The notes under the pieces were generated by a model. The model did not search any database. It saw nothing but the letters and a program-made list of their open reading frames with translations, and was not told the origin of the DNA. This document shows positions 1 through 12,098 of a stretch of DNA of 64,000 nt, in pieces (positions within the stretch are counted from its first letter, which is position 1; every line of letters starts with the position of its first letter). Origin of the DNA: Macquaria australasica (lineage: Eukaryota; Chordata; Actinopteri; Centrarchiformes; Percichthyidae); assembly GCA_005408345.1 (NCBI GenBank), contig SEMN01000205.1, positions 806,001-870,000 of the forward strand, in the 5' to 3' direction. The position numbers and the translations under genes are program-made.

Positions 1-184
1 CTGCCTCCAGCTGGCACTTCAAGCACGTCCCCCATGCCTCAGTGTCTTTTTACCCGCTGTCTGAGCCCGTCAACCTGCCTCGAAGCATTTGCACTTTCTT
101 TGCAAAATGCTAGGAAACATTTTGTGTTGAAGCAAAGATGAGACTGTACTCTGAACAATTTGTTTTAGCCACGCTGGTGGCGAG

Positions 185-470
185 GCTCTAGGGATGGCAA
201 TGTAGGTCGGTCGGTCGGTCTGTCAGTCAGACTGTTGGTCCACCAGACTTCTGCAGACTGAAATATCTCAACAATTATTGGATGGTCAACTTTTCCCTTA
301 TCCAGTGAAATATCTCAATATTTACTTGATGGACTGGGCCAAAATTTTGTAGACATTCATGGTTCCCAGATGATGTATCTTAATGACCAAATACCTGCAC
401 AGCGAATGACATTCCCATCAGCCCCAGCTCTACTTTGTCTTTAATGCTAATTAGCAAATGTGAGAAGAGT
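185..470. repeat. Degraded dispersed fish repeat with internal duplication
   Basis: The motif TGAAATATCTCAA occurs twice about 48 bases apart (near 258 and 306), each followed by a TTGGATGG/TTGATGG-like block and preceded by a GGTC/GTCG simple run (203-235). This arrangement resembles a very common teleost dispersed repeat that I recognise from memory. I see no coding potential. The family name is not known to me. Confidence 0.5.
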
Positions 471-1954
471 TAGGGTCTGCCCAAAAAGTCAGATTTGTCA
501 GTAAACACTTTTGAAAAAAAAATAAAGTTGCTGAAAGGGTCTGAAAAGTCGCCAAATTTAGCGAGAAAGTCGCTAAGTTGGCAACACTTGACTGTATGGC
601 TATGATAGAGCGGTGACATAACTGCATTATGCAAAGATTTGATTGGCTGTATGGAAACAAGTTCTCCATCTTGTGTTTTTGATTTTTTCTCACAGGAGGA
701 CACGGGGCATGTGTTATATAGAGCAGATAGGCATGCTTTAGCAGTAAAAAAAAAATTAAAAAACAAAAACAAAAAACACACAAACAAACATGCAATTTAG
801 TTTCAGTTGGACTTTAAGGCCATCTTCTTGCTCCAAAGCCTTGAAACCCATTTAATTAAATTTACATGTGGAAATTTAATTATTAATTGAAATTCCAAAT
901 TCAGGGCTGATTTTGTGTGATAGATTTAATTAGCTAATGTTGTATGGACATGGTCAGTGAAATGCCAAACCACCTTGACAACACCTTGGCCACTCCTCTC
1001 TGCCATAAACTTGTCTGTCCATGGAATTACTTTAGCAACATTATATAATTATGACATTAAAAACAAAACAGGTTTAAAACCAGTGTCTTATGTTTACGCC
1101 TCACTAAGAAAATGGCACCCCAAACATCAAAGTGAATCTCTCAAGAGCTAAATTGACCCAGAATCTCCACAGTTAAAGTTCTTGAGACATTAAAGACATA
1201 AGTGCAAAAGGATCTGCAATCAATAATCAATGGATTCTTTGCTTAATAACTCATGAGTCTCCGACACTCAGTTGAGGGCCCATTTCTCACTCAGAATAAA
1301 TGATTCCCTCAGCTTTTGACAGCTGGATAGCAGAGTAAGAGACAAAGGTTTCAGTCCCAAGAGGTTGTAATCCTTTTTACATTCAAGGGACACAGGATGG
1401 GTGCATTTTTGTAAAAGAAAATCTTCACTGGCAGGCTGCAGTGACAGCATAAGGACAGGCATGGTCCTAATGTGTTTTGACCTTTGCCACTTAGGTAGTT
1501 CTAATGGTGGCAAAAAAAATACCCACTAGGACATATTCAGAAAGGTGTTCAATATTTGATGCTCAAGTTCACTTTGCTTGGCAGAGTGGAGTCTATCTAT
1601 GGAGGTTTGAGATGGCTTTGCCGTTTCCCTTGACAAATTTTGAATGGGGACAGTGTCTTTGTATTAAAGGAATTCATTGTTACCATTAGTTGTTAAAGAA
1701 AAAAGACAAACATTTAGTATAGTGTCAGTACTGTATATGTTTATTTTATTCATTGCTGGTGATGCCCTTCATTTATTTAATTTGTAGCTGACATCGATGA
1801 ATTCTGTGTTTCTCAGCATTTCCAACAAGAGGTTCAATGCATAACAGATCAAGATTTTACATGTCTAAGGGTTGAATTATTTTAAGCTTTAGCTGCATAG
1901 CATTTATTCATGGTTGTATGATGTGGCCCATTATTGCAATAAAGTGAGAGCCTT
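471..1954. other. Non-coding stretch, no gene seen
   Basis: AT-rich DNA. A short block at 530-600 (GTCGCCAAATTTAGCG and GTCGCTAAGTTGGCAAC) looks like a fragment of a dispersed fish repeat, and there is an A-rich run at 745-780. The open frames here are short, lack splice context and are not recognisable. Confidence 0.5.
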
Positions 1955-2035
1955 TGCAAGATGTACCCTGCATGTTACCCAATGTGTGCAGCGGTCTACC
2001 GTGACCCTGACTAGGAGGATCAGTTTAGAAAATGG
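1955..2035 (+). repeat. Very old RTE-type LINE 3' tail remnant
   Basis: The order TTACCCAATGTGTGCAG, then GTGACCCTGACTAGGA, then TTTAGAAAATGGATAGA resembles the common teleost RTE 3' end, which runs from 'cccaatg' through 'gaccct' and 'aggat' to 'aatggatgga'. It is highly diverged, so this is a resemblance rather than a firm assignment. Confidence 0.35.
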
Positions 2036-2756
2036 ATAGATTGACATATAGGCCATTGATCATATATTGAATCTAAAAATCTTGTACATCTATAAGCAAT
2101 TGTCCAGTGATTATGAGCAATGAAGCTACCATCAGATTCTGTTAATGTAACCACCCATCCCATCTTTTATCAATGAGCCATCGGTGCAAAACCCTTTTTT
2201 CTAATATAGGAAATTACACTGCCACTTCCACAGAGAAGATCATTTCCTTTTAGAGGTGCAACTATCTATTGAAAAGATAAGAGTTTAATTCATAGATAAT
2301 TCTAAAAAAAGTTGAATATAATCATGTAAAACTATTCCTTATATATTAGTTATCATTAACATTGTTGTAAATGTGTATGGGTGGTGGTTGACTACACCCT
2401 AGTGAAATCCAGTATATATAGTATATTGTTGTATCATTGCATTGTTTGTTTCAGTTGGCCTGTGTGTTCCATATGCTCCTTGTGGCAGTATGTAACTGTG
2501 GAGCAGTTTATACTATACAATGTTTCTCACCTGCCACCTGGCAACCCAGTCTCCTATGAATTAAGTTTACTGTATATGCAACTATTTTGCATTAGTGATT
2601 TATGATCAGTGGTAGTGTTTGGTGCCAATGCAGGAAGTATTTATAATGAAGTGAAAACTCAAGATGTGGATATTGCTTTTGAAGACTGAAACCCCAGCTT
2701 TGCCTCTCACATTAGCAATGACTTTGTTATCAGTTAGCCTTGAACCTGAACTTAAT
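2036..2756. other. Non-coding stretch, no gene seen
   Basis: AT-rich sequence without a recognisable repeat, RNA gene or splice-bounded open frame. Confidence 0.45.
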
Positions 2757-3235
2757 TAGAAAATATAAAATATCACCATCGTTATCCTTTTAAAATTGTC
2801 AACAAATCCCACGAAAAGGCCAAAACCAAAAATGAATTGACCTTACAAGTATTGTTTGTGTAGCCAAAGCCTGATACATCTTATTCCTGTATTGTCATCA
2901 TGATGAACATGGGCACTGTTTATTTTGACTCAGTCCCACATACACCGTCCTGCTAACGTGAACACTCACTAGAGTGCACTAGTGTATGAATCCGTAGCTA
3001 AAAATAGTCCCAAACAAACAAATACATAGTTGGTTCTGGTCTTTTAGTGGCATTTGTTGACAATAGGAAAAAATTGAAGGATGTTGTAAGAATAACCAAT
3101 TGGCAGTGAACATTATTTCAGATACTTACAATATGAACGTTCTTTATGCTAAAAAAGTTGATCTGTGACATTGGGTTTCTCTCAGTGCATACATGAACAT
3201 AATTAAAAGGTAACGTGGTAGCAAAGGACGAAATC
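2757..3235. repeat. Dispersed repeat, copy 1 of 2 in the window
   Basis: This block shares ordered similarity with 19215-19985. Both contain ATCAACAAATCC-like, AATGAATT-like and ACAAGTATTGT sequence followed by CCAAAGCCTGAT, and later GGTCTTTTAG and a GAATCCTAAA-like end. The match is interrupted by indels and is clearly old. I cannot name the family; no coding frame is conserved between the two copies. Confidence 0.5.
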
Positions 3236-3425
3236 CTAAAAAAAAAAGTCTCTCTGATTATGTGTTACGATTACCCCTGAAAGATAGTGTGAAAAACTGC
3301 TTTTATCAGCTTATGCACTCTAAACTAGAAATTAAACTGCTTTTAAACTTTATTTTCACTTCGCCTGTCTCTTGCTTACTCTCTGACACACACGTCCTCT
3401 CATTTCCATCTCTTTTTCATTTCAG

Positions 3426-3588
3426 TCCTCCTCACTGCATTAGACAAATCCGCAAATTCTTTGAACACACTGACCAAATAGCAAAAAGATTGTTCCAGTC
3501 CTTTCTGTATTGTGGTGTAATCTCTATTTTTAATGCCTTGTGCCTGTGTCTTGCTGGAACCTTGCACCCAGTCGGTAATGAGAACAAG
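3426..3588 (+). other. Candidate internal exon (weak)
   Basis: A pyrimidine-rich tract ending CTTTTTCATTTCAG precedes a 163-base block that stays open for 54 codons in one frame and ends AACAAG|GTGAGG. The open frame needs two bases from an upstream exon and ends on a codon boundary. The translation (FFEHTDQIAKRLFQSF in its middle) matches no family I know. Its phase does not join directly to the candidate exon at 4901. A chance open frame between AG and GT is a real alternative. Confidence 0.25.
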
Positions 3589-4900
3589 GTGAGGGGGCTC
3601 TGGAGTGTAATTATTTTCATTTGGTAGACAGTGGGGGGCTGCTCTACATTTGTCTCACCCATACGTGACAGTTCACTATCTTCCAGCGGCTGTAATGAGC
3701 ACCAGGCTCTCGTTATCTGTTGGGGATGGCACCTCTAAAAATAAGTGTTACCTTTCATTGTCCACACATGACAAGAGAAAGAAAAAAATACAGTGGAGCT
3801 GGTGTCATGAGCTGAGCTGAGAGAGTGCCTTCTGGAAATGTTGTCTTTTGAAAAAGTATAGAAATACCAAAAGAAAGGACAGGTCAAGGGAAGGTGAAGC
3901 TGTGACTGTTGTCAGGATGAATTTAATGATACATATAACCAGCACACTGCCACCACACAGGAAGCTTGTTGTTTTATTTATATCAACACTATACATATAC
4001 ACCCATGCTCACAAATACACACACCAACTACTGGAAGCCACAGAAACACAAAGCCGTTTTTTTTACAAGGTGAAGCCTTTGGGCAATTTTGTCCCCCCGT
4101 CGCTTTACATATTTCCGGAGCACTAAGCTTCATTGCCTTGTCCTCAACTGGAGTCCGCTACATTGCTCAAAGTGGAGGAGAAATTCTTTGGGGTGTTAAC
4201 CTGGCAAAAAGTATTTTGTCATCTGTCAATGGACTAACCTTGCTTACCTACTTAGTATTCCAGCTGGTATTTTTTCTCCATCTCTTAAGCTTTTTTTCAG
4301 GTGCTAAATGTTTCTAGTGAGGTAAGTAAAGACAGTAAATATTGCTTTGTGTGACCCACATCTTGTGTCGATATGTTCAATTAATGGTTTTAATTCCTCT
4401 ATTTATATTTGTTGACAAGATGAGGAAATATATAAGATAGAAAGATAAATTACAATGTATGTTAACACAAGGTGTAAGCACGGTATCCACTGCCAGTGAA
4501 GTGTGGTCAGTGGGTCATCAGTCCTCACTGTCCCAAAAGTACTGGTGTGACAGACATTTGGTCTCATTTTTTGGCATTAAAGTATTTTTATTTTTATTTA
4601 TTTATTTATTTTTTTAATCGGAGAAGGGGAAGCGAACAAGATGTACATTTGCCAAACCAACCAGCTAATTTTCATTCTCTAAGTCTTTTCTATTGTAAAA
4701 CCAAAAAAACACGGGTTGAACGCACTTTCAATAAAAGCATAAAACTCACCTTTGTGCAGCTGGTCGTGGTTTGTTTTTGAGCGTGGAATGGGGTCATTTT
4801 TGGCAATGGGGGGTAAAAAAACAACCACTGCAATTGCTGTTCCCACCAACTGTGTTTTTATGCTCTGCGGCTACAAGAGACAATAATGGTCCCATTACAG
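3589..4900. other. Non-coding stretch with a short TTTA run
   Basis: The block 3670-3770 is less AT-rich and contains a MEF2-like CTAAAAATAA, so it could be conserved non-coding sequence. A TTTA simple run lies at about 4585-4613. No gene is evident. Confidence 0.4.
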
Positions 4901-4968
4901 CTTAGTGGACCAGGATGAAGTGAAGAGGATGCTGCATTCAAAAATGTACTTGGACAAGCAATACAAAG
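4901..4968 (+). other. Candidate small internal exon
   Basis: The block sits between CCATTACAG and a strong donor CAAAG|GTGAG. Its only open frame reads one base, then VDQDEVKRMLHSKMYLDK-type charged sequence, and leaves one base over. Together with the candidate exon at 12099 the leftover G plus AC would make an Asp codon, so the two are phase-compatible. The sequence is protein-like in composition but I do not recognise the family. The acceptor tract is only moderately pyrimidine-rich. Confidence 0.35.
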
Positions 4969-5078
4969 GTGAGATTTATGCTTTATTGATAGTGTTTTCA
5001 AACAGTATGTTTGTTTGTTTTTTTATATAAGAAAAGACTTCCAGGATGAGGACTAACTAGTTATTTTGGTGCACGTCT

Positions 5079-5995
5079 GGGAGGGTATTCATAAAGCTTC
5101 CTAGTACAGAGTTGCTCCTAGTGACGAAATTCTAAGAAAATTCTTAGAATAATGACGTTTTCAAAGAATTTCGCCTCAGTTAAGACTAGATCCTGGTAAA
5201 GATAAGTTATTCACAAAGCATCTTAGCCATTAACAGAGCTCCTAAGGTAAAAACTGTTAGGAGTAGGGAGGAGGACTTTTAAGAGGCTTACAAGTTTCTT
5301 AAGCAGAGGAGAAAATGGAGGAAAGACAAAGAGGTAGGAGAAATATTCTCCAAACATGTGGTCAATGAAGCACTATGGATTAGATTGTGTGGGGATAATG
5401 TTTGTCGGCGATCTCGTTAGAGATGTGCTCACATCTCCACCCAACACAATCACGCTGCAACGCCACTTGCCAATAAGATGTTTGGCAACTGGAAAAATGC
5501 AACAGTGCAGCAGTGATGACTTATACAGACTGGCCAGCAATCACAGAAACTGATGAAAGCTGAGCCATTTTTCACCCGTTAATATCAAATAGATTAAGTA
5601 CTAAAATTACCAGCATGGTAAATAAACATAAGCAAATAAATATAAGCAGCATGTGAACAGGCTACTGTGCAAGTAGGCCTGTGTTTTGTTCATTACATCA
5701 AGTAGTATTCATAATTACACCAGTTTAGTCTTAACAGACTAAATTATATCACACCTTTTAAAAGAGGTTGATCACACCTCTTTAAAAAAAAAAAGTGTGA
5801 TCAACCAATCACACCTTTTAAAAGAATGTGTCATACCTATCAACGGGGTCAACCACACCTCCTCACAAAAGGTAAAGGTTTCTGTCCACTCCTTGCTCTG
5901 AGAGTTTTCCCAAGTCATGCCTAAGCTAGAAATAGAAATAGGCTAAATTAGGAGCTCTCTGAGAATATTCTCAAAATGTTTGTGAATATGGCCCC
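5079..5995 (+). mobile_element. Decayed PIF/Harbinger-type DNA transposon
   Basis: The ends are inverted-repeat-like: GGGAGGGTATTCATAAAGC at the left, and a right end whose reverse complement begins GGGGCCATATTCACAAAC. Inside, a frame at 5356-5553 contains FVGDLVRDVLTSP followed by RCLATGKMQQCSSDDL. This resembles the N-terminal part of Harbinger nucleases, where an 'xLRFLATG' stretch precedes the D-D-E catalytic core. The frame stops at 5551 before any catalytic core, so the element is a dead internal-deletion copy. Repeated short blocks at 5755-5850 (ATCACACCTTTTAAAAGA) are internal duplications. The family assignment rests on the motif and the ends, both from memory. Confidence 0.55.
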
Positions 5996-5999
5996 TAGT

Positions 6000-7290
6000 T
6001 AACTTTCCTGCCCTCAATAAAAATCAGCACACAGCCGTTTCCCTTAGCTTTTGAATGAGAAGCTTCACAGGACAGCTACAGAGCTGTGGCAAAACAGTAC
6101 AAGGCGGAGTTGAATCAGCGTTGCCATTGTTCTCTGTAAATTGCGAGTTCAGTTTCACCGATGTTTTACAATTTTGTAGTGCTCCTTGTTGCATCATATT
6201 GTCTATACTTCAAGCTATTCAATTTTAAAGCAATGACAGACCAACTTTGACAAAAAAGAAATATTATTTCTTAAATGAATTTGTGTGGTTACAGTGACTG
6301 CTGAATAATGTACTGCTTTAGTTCAGGATTATATTGGCTTCCTTTACAATGGAAGTCTTTCCTGTGGCCTTTTTGATTGGTTGGAGAAGCTCTGAGAATC
6401 TTCATAAGGTTGATGAAAAATTGATGGGTGTCATGTTCAGGATTTAAGTGTGATTTTCTTTCTCTTTCTTTGATTTGTTTTTTTTCAAATTGATAAACTC
6501 ACTTTCGGCATGAAAAATTGATGACCTCTTCCCTTGTGTACCACCCCCTCTGCTGCCCTCTGTTTTCAATTGAAAGGTGAGCGCTGGCTCACTGCCAGTT
6601 AGCCACTAATGGCCCTGGACAGCCAGCTTCCGAAGGGCCTTGTGGCAGGTAAGGGCTGTGTTAAAAAGCCCATTATGCTAATGATAATTCTGCCAGGGGA
6701 GGGTGGGAAGATCTCCCCGACACTTCTCATCTCCATCATTAGCGGCAGCACGTAGGGAGGGGATGGAGAAGCTGTTTACTGCAACCTGAGCCTTTCCAGA
6801 GCATTTCAAATGGGATCTGAGGGAGGTGTGGGCTATTCTCTTCTCAACGGGCAGAGCCTTGACAGCTCATTTCCACTGCTGAATGCAACACAGATGGAAT
6901 ATGATGAAATACTATGCTCATTCTGGAAAATCTGTTATTGGTTTAGTTTTAAAAGGAACAATCACTATACCCTGTTATATTAAGAGGAGGGACATTTGCC
7001 AGCAAGATGGATGATTACACTTTTAGATAGATTATATTACTTCATTCTTGAAAACCCAAATCATTATTATTTTCTTGAACTCTGTATAGCAATATAAGAA
7101 AACAGTTTCATTTTACTTTGTGAATGTGATCTCATGTAAATTGTCTATTTTTAAAATTCAAATTCAGAAGTGAATGTTAGACATGCAACAGACACCTGTC
7201 GCCAATATGCAGCGCGGGAAATATTGTTGTATGTTACATTCAGCATAAGCCTAATATATAAGAGATATATACAGTATGTTTTTATATATA
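6000..7290. other. Non-coding stretch around the conserved-block candidate
   Basis: Apart from 6535-6900 I see only AT-rich DNA. At 6117-6146 a block (GTTGCCATTGTTCTCTG) is the reverse complement of one near 13965-13990, suggesting both are relics of the same palindromic mobile element. TATATA-rich DNA at 7255-7290 is the target of the Rex3 insertion. Confidence 0.4.
6535..6900. promoter_or_regulatory. Possible conserved non-coding (enhancer-like) block
   Basis: In contrast to its AT-rich flanks this block has balanced base composition, no long frame and several homeodomain/POU-like sites, e.g. CCATTATGCTAATGATAA (6670-6687) and CATCATTAGCGG (6735-6746). It also lacks repeat similarity to anything else in the window. 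This is how many vertebrate conserved non-coding elements look, but conservation cannot be assessed here. Confidence 0.3.
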
Positions 7291-7317
7291 TCCATCCATC
7301 CATCCATTTTCTTCCGC

Positions 7318-9210
7318 TTATCCGGGGCCGGGTCGCGGTGGCAGCAGGTTAAGCAGGGTTGTCCAGATGTCCCTCTCCCCGGCAACGCTTTCCAGCTCCT
7401 CCTGGGGGACCCCAAGGTGTTCCCAGGCCAGATGAGATATATAATCCCTCCAGCGTGTTCTGGGTCTGCCCCGGGGCCTCCTACCAGTTGGACGTGCCCG
7501 GAAAACCTCTAAAGGGAGGCGTCCAGGAGGCATCCTAATCAGATGCCCGAACCACCTCAACTGGCTCCTTTCGATGCGAAGGAGCAGCGGCTCTACTCCG
7601 AGCTCCCTCCGGATGTCCGAGCTCCTTTCCCTATCTCTAAGGGTGAGCCCAGCCACCCTGTGGAGGAAACTCATTTCGGCCGCTTGTATCCGCGATCTCA
7701 TTCTTTCGGTCACTACCCAAAGCTCATGACCATAGGTGAGGGTTGGAACGTAGATCGACTGGTAAATCGAAAGCTTTGCCTTCCGGCTCAGCTCCCTCTT
7801 CACCACCACGGTCCGGTACAACGCCCGCATTACTGCTGATGCTGCACCGATCCGCCTGTCCATCTCACGCTCCATCTTACCATCACTTGTGAACAAGACC
7901 CCGAGATACTTCAACTCCCCCGTCTGGGGCAGTAACTCACCTCCAACCCAAAGGGGGCAGTCCACCGTTTTCCGCTGAGAACCATGGCCTCGGACTTGGA
8001 GGTGCTGACTCTCATCCCAGCCGGCTGCAAACCGCCCCAGTGCATGCTGAAGGTCACTGCCCGATGAAGCCAACAGAACCACATCGTCCGCAAAGAGCAG
8101 AGATGCTATTCTGAGACCACCAAACCGGACACTCTCCTCCCCCCGGCTGAGCCTTGAAATCCTGTCCATGAATATCACAAACAGAATTGGTGACAAGGGG
8201 CAGCCCTGGCGGAGTCCAACACCCACTTGGAACGTGTTTGACTTTGTGCCGAGAATGCGTGCCGAGAATGCGGACACAGCACTCACTTCGTTTATATAGA
8301 GACAGGATGGCTTGTAGCAGCGACCCCGGTACCCCATACTCCCGCAGTACCCCCCACAGGACCCCCCGGGGGACACGGTCGAGAGCTTTCTCCAAGTCGA
8401 CAAAACACATGTAGACTGGATGGGCAAACTCCCATGAACCCCCCAGCAGCCCTGCAAGAGTAAAGAGCTTGTCCACTGTGCCACGGCCAGGACGGAATCC
8501 ACATTGCTCCTCCTGGATCTGAGGTTCGACAATCGGTCGTAGTCTCCTTTCCAGCACCCTGGAATAAACTTTCCCGGGGAGGCTGAGCAGTGTGATACCC
8601 CAGTAATTGGAGCACACCCTCCGGTCCCCCTTTTTGAAGACGGGAACCACCACCCCGGTCTGCCACTCCACAGGCACTGTCCCCGACCTCCATGCGACAC
8701 TGAAGAGGCGTGTCAGCCAAGACAGCCCAACAATGTCCAGAGCCTTCAGCATTCAGGGCGAATCTCATCCACCCCTGGCGCCTTGCCACCAAGAAGCTCT
8801 TTGACTACCTTGGAGACTTCTGCCAGGGATATGGGTGAGTCTTCCCCCGAGTCTTCAAACTCTGCCTCCTCCACTGAGGACATGTTGGTCGGGTTGAGGA
8901 ATTCCTCAAAGTGCTCTTTCCACCGCTCGACAACATCCCCAGTCCGGGTCAGCAGCTCTCCTCCCCTGCTGAACACAGCCTGGGCCAAGCCCCGCTTTCC
9001 CTTCCTGAGTCGTTTGCCAGAACTCCTTGAGGCAAACCGAAAGTCCTTCTCCATACCCTCCCCAAACTCCTCCCACACCCGGGTTTTTGCTTTGGTGACC
9101 ACCAAGGCCGCCGTCCTTCTGGCCTCCCGGTACCTGTCCGCTGCTTCAGGAGACCTCTGGGCTAGCCAAGCCCGAAAAGCCTCCTTCTTCAGCTTAACAG
9201 CTTCCTTCAC
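7318..9210 (-). pseudogene. Rex3/RTE linker and reverse transcriptase, frameshifted
   Basis: This carries the part of the polyprotein that copies the element RNA into DNA. The linker lies at 9210-8746, the fingers/palm (GFRPGRGTVDKLFTL, then FVDLEKALDRVPRG) at about 8752-8225, and the second half with LRQGCPLSPILF, LLFADDVVLL (catalytic Asp pair, near 8071-8097) and the C-terminal IRMPPGRLPLEVFRARPTG to 7318. These pieces occupy at least three reading frames, so indels near 8750, 8225 and 8010 have broken the ORF. Motif A reads FVDLEKALD where an aromatic is usual before the second Asp, another sign of decay. It ends about 10 bases before the tail, as in RTE elements. Confidence 0.85.
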
Positions 9211-9222
9211 CGCCGGTGTCCA

Positions 9223-9954
9223 TCAGCAGGTTCTAAGGTTGCCGCCTCGACAGGCACCGACGACCTTCTGACCACAGCTCCTAGCGGCCGCCTCAGCAAT
9301 GGAGGCTTTGAACATGGCCCACTCTGTTTCCATGTCCCCAACCTCTCCCGTGATGCGCGAGAAATTCTTCCAGAGGTGGGAGTTGAAGGTCTCGCGGACA
9401 GGGCCTTCCGCCAGACGTTCCCAGTTCACCCTCACTACACGTTTAGGTTTGCCAGGTCTGTCCGGCAGCCGTCCCTGCCATCTTATCCAACTCACCACCA
9501 AGGGGTGATCAGTTGACAGCTCTGCCCTTCTCTTCACCTGAGTGTCCAAGACATACGGCCGCAGATCTGACGATACGACCACAAAGTCGATCATCGACCT
9601 GCGGCCTAAGGTGTTCTGGTACCAAGTACACTTATGAACAACCCTATGCTCAAACATGGTGTTCGTTATTGCCAGTCCATGACTAGCACAGAAGTCCAAC
9701 AACAAAGCACCACTCGGGTTCAGATCGGGGAGGCTATTCCTCCCAATCACCCCCCTCCAGGTTTCACCATCATTGCCCACATGGGCGTTGAAGTCTCCCA
9801 GCAGAACTATGGAGTCTCCAGGTGGTATCCCTTCCAGGACGCCACCCAGGAACTCCAAGAAGGCCGGGTACTCTGAACTGCTGTTTGGTGCATAAGCAGT
9901 TTGGTGCTGAGCCTTCCTCTCAGCAACTTTCAGTTGCATCGAGGCGACCCTCAT
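9223..9954 (-). pseudogene. Rex3/RTE endonuclease domain, 5' end missing
   Basis: The 243-residue frame is the C-terminal two thirds of an apurinic/apyrimidinic-type endonuclease, which nicks target DNA for target-primed reverse transcription. Visible motifs are LLGDFNAHVG (phosphate and metal-binding loop), MIDFVVVSSDL and STDHPLVV, whose Asp-His pair is the catalytic C-terminal motif. The N-terminal catalytic Asn/Glu part lies beyond the truncation point at 9956. The frame ends in a stop at 9223, where intact relatives run on into the linker before the polymerase. Confidence 0.8.
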
Positions 9955-9956
9955 AT

Positions 9957-10370
9957 TTTTTATATATATATATATATATATCCCAAAATTGCAAAAATTG
10001 CATAAGACACCCTCTGTCTCAGACCCTTGAATCGATAAGTCCCCAGAAAACTTCTTTAATGAGAAAAAAAAGGAACAAACATCAGGAAGAGTAAGAGTTC
10101 AGATCCGGCAGGATGGACAGACATGCAATAGATGTCGTGTGTACAAAACAGACTGAAATAACAGTAAAATTACAATAATAACAGAATGACAATATTAGGT
10201 AACAAGATAGCAAACATATCTGAAGAATATGGATCCGGGATGACATCGAGCACCTTCCAGGACCCACCAAAACAGGTAGGACCTGGGCAACCATGTTACC
10301 TAGAAGTTACATTTATATAATACTGTTGCCCCAATTATATTAATTATAAACTTAATTGCTGCCTGGATTA
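9957..10370. other. Dinucleotide run and unremarkable DNA
   Basis: A (TA)n run at 9961-9981 marks the Rex3 insertion site. The rest to 10370 shows no recognisable feature. Confidence 0.45.
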
Positions 10371-11010
10371 TTTTATTTTATTTTATGTTTATTTGTATAA
10401 GGACAAGTATGTAGCATAAACCAATGCCACACACCACAGCATTTATAGCCTAAGCTAATTTGCAAAGCCCGTCCCTAGATGGGCCTTTAAAATACATAAA
10501 ACTCAGCAACACATACACAGGAGACTGTACAAAACACAGACTCAACCATGGGTACATACATTAAAAACACAAAACTCAGAACTCAGCAAGAGAATACAGA
10601 CAGAACAATAAAAGACACAAACTAATACAATAACGCACCATAAAACAAAAAGCACCAGATCATTCATGACTACATGACTGATCCCTCTTCAAAAACTGCT
10701 TCAGTTTGAGTTTAAAATGATCCCAGTCAGAATCCAGTTTGAGTTCTATAGGTAAGAAATTCCATATGTTAATCTCCCGAACAGAAAAAGCTGTTTGATC
10801 AAATTTTTTTGGTCGCAAGGGCACCTTACAATTCCTGTTGGATGCTCCTCATGTCACTGAGCCTGAAGCTCTGAGTGGAACCACAAGGTCACAGAGCACC
10901 TCAGGAGCCTGGTTATGTAGGCATTTATAAACAAGTTTAAGATTAGCAAATTTAATAAAATGATCAAAACTTAACATTTCATTTCTTGAGAACACGGCAA
11001 TAATGTGATC
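10370..11010 (-). mobile_element. LINE 3' fragment (L2/CR1-superfamily-like)
   Basis: Read on the minus strand, 10820-10660 encodes FSVREINIWNFLPIELK followed by KLKLKQFLKRDQ. This resembles the far C-terminus of jockey/CR1/L2-group polymerases, where 'vrxWNsLPxeLK' and a short lysine-rich helix end the protein. It is followed by a 3' UTR and an (AAATA)n-type tail at 10372-10388. Upstream polymerase sequence is absent or unrecognisable, so this is a short 5'-truncated copy. The exact family is uncertain. Confidence 0.5.
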
Positions 11011-12098
11011 TTATCGGTTTCCTGTCCAAAATTTTAATTGCTCGATTGTATATCATCATAAGAGGCTTGGTTATTGTAGACTACACATACATACAAGAGG
11101 CAAAACTCATATATACCATTCGCACAGAGGGTGAGGGTGAGACAAGAGGTGAGGCTGAGGAAAATGAGGAAATTCCCACATAAGAGAGAGAGAGATGGAC
11201 AGTCCCCAAATATGCACTTAAAAAACATTCACTGACATAGTGACTGTTTTTAAGCGTGTCTGTGTGGGGTAAGTGTGCACATCTCATGTTGACTGCAAGA
11301 ACTTGAGCGAAAGATATTAAAATTCCTAGTCCTTCTAAAATATTGAAGACCTCAGTGCTCCAAATGATGCGTCTCAGAATAGTAGAGTTCTTATGTGTTG
11401 CTGGATGAGCTCCAACTTTGCATCGCATAAATGATACACCAACGAGAAATGTCAATGGTAATACGCATTAGATGGCAGCTATAACAAGACTTGTTCATTT
11501 TACAATTATTCCAAGCAGTGAGCACACCACCATCACTTATAAAAATCATGCATAAGTCAAGAGGCATCTAGCCTGAATGTCTCCTCCACTCATTTTTCCA
11601 CGGCTCATGAGCCGGTGCAGGAAAGCATTGGTTGCACCACTAATGTGGATAGTCTGGTCCCATTCTTTAGTTTGGGAGTGCGTGTGTGTGTGCGTGCGTG
11701 TGTGTGTAAGGTGCCTGTATATATAACATGGCTTTCAAACTTGGCAGAGGTCCATCTGCCTGATTCATGTAGTGTAGCTGGGCAATGGTCCCATCACAGA
11801 CCCAAACAGGTAGAACATGAGCTGTACAACCACCTGCCTGATTGCACAGTCTGAAGTGGTATCCTTACATGCTCCAGAAGTGAAGATTGCATATATTTGT
11901 GTTTACTTTATTTTACACCTGGTAAATTATACCCAGGAAACCAATTTAAAACAGTCTAACTAATAGATTTCCTCAAAAGGACAGGTCTCAAAGATCTTGG
12001 CATTTCACCCTTTCAGCTAATGTAGGAGTTTTTTGAAGTTATTTTCCCCTGCTAAACAATCTGTACCAGGCTGAGTAAGAAATCATCTAATTTTGTAG
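11011..12098. other. Non-coding stretch with a GT-rich patch
   Basis: Contains a (GT/GC)n patch at 11678-11706. The open frames on the minus strand at 11081-11455 carry no recognisable domain. No RNA gene or repeat family was identified. Confidence 0.4.

Larger units (their letters stand above)
7291..9956 (-). mobile_element. Rex3/RTE-type LINE, 5'-truncated
   Basis: A non-LTR retrotransposon in reverse orientation. Its 3' end lies at the left and finishes in a (GGAT)n tail (TCCA repeats at 7291-7306 on the plus strand), the hallmark of Rex3-like RTE elements. Both sides carry the low-complexity sequence TTTTTATATATA (7279-7290 and 9957-9968), consistent with a target-site duplication at an AT-rich site. 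The very short 3' UTR also fits RTE. The 5' part of the endonuclease is missing, the usual result of incomplete reverse transcription. Coding sequence is broken by several frameshifts (see the pseudogene entries). Confidence 0.85.

Noticed and set aside
1..110. Open frame running in from the left edge (SSWHFKHVPHASVSFYPLSE)
   Set aside because: Only about 36 codons, no splice site visible because the window starts here, and no recognised family; another frame is open as well.
6590..6650. Possible exon ending TGTGGCAG|GTAAGG
   Set aside because: The upstream acceptor options give stops or a phase that does not fit neighbouring candidates; the block looks more like regulatory sequence.
7276..9876. 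Plus-strand open frames over the Rex3 element
   Set aside because: Antisense shadows of the minus-strand endonuclease and polymerase.
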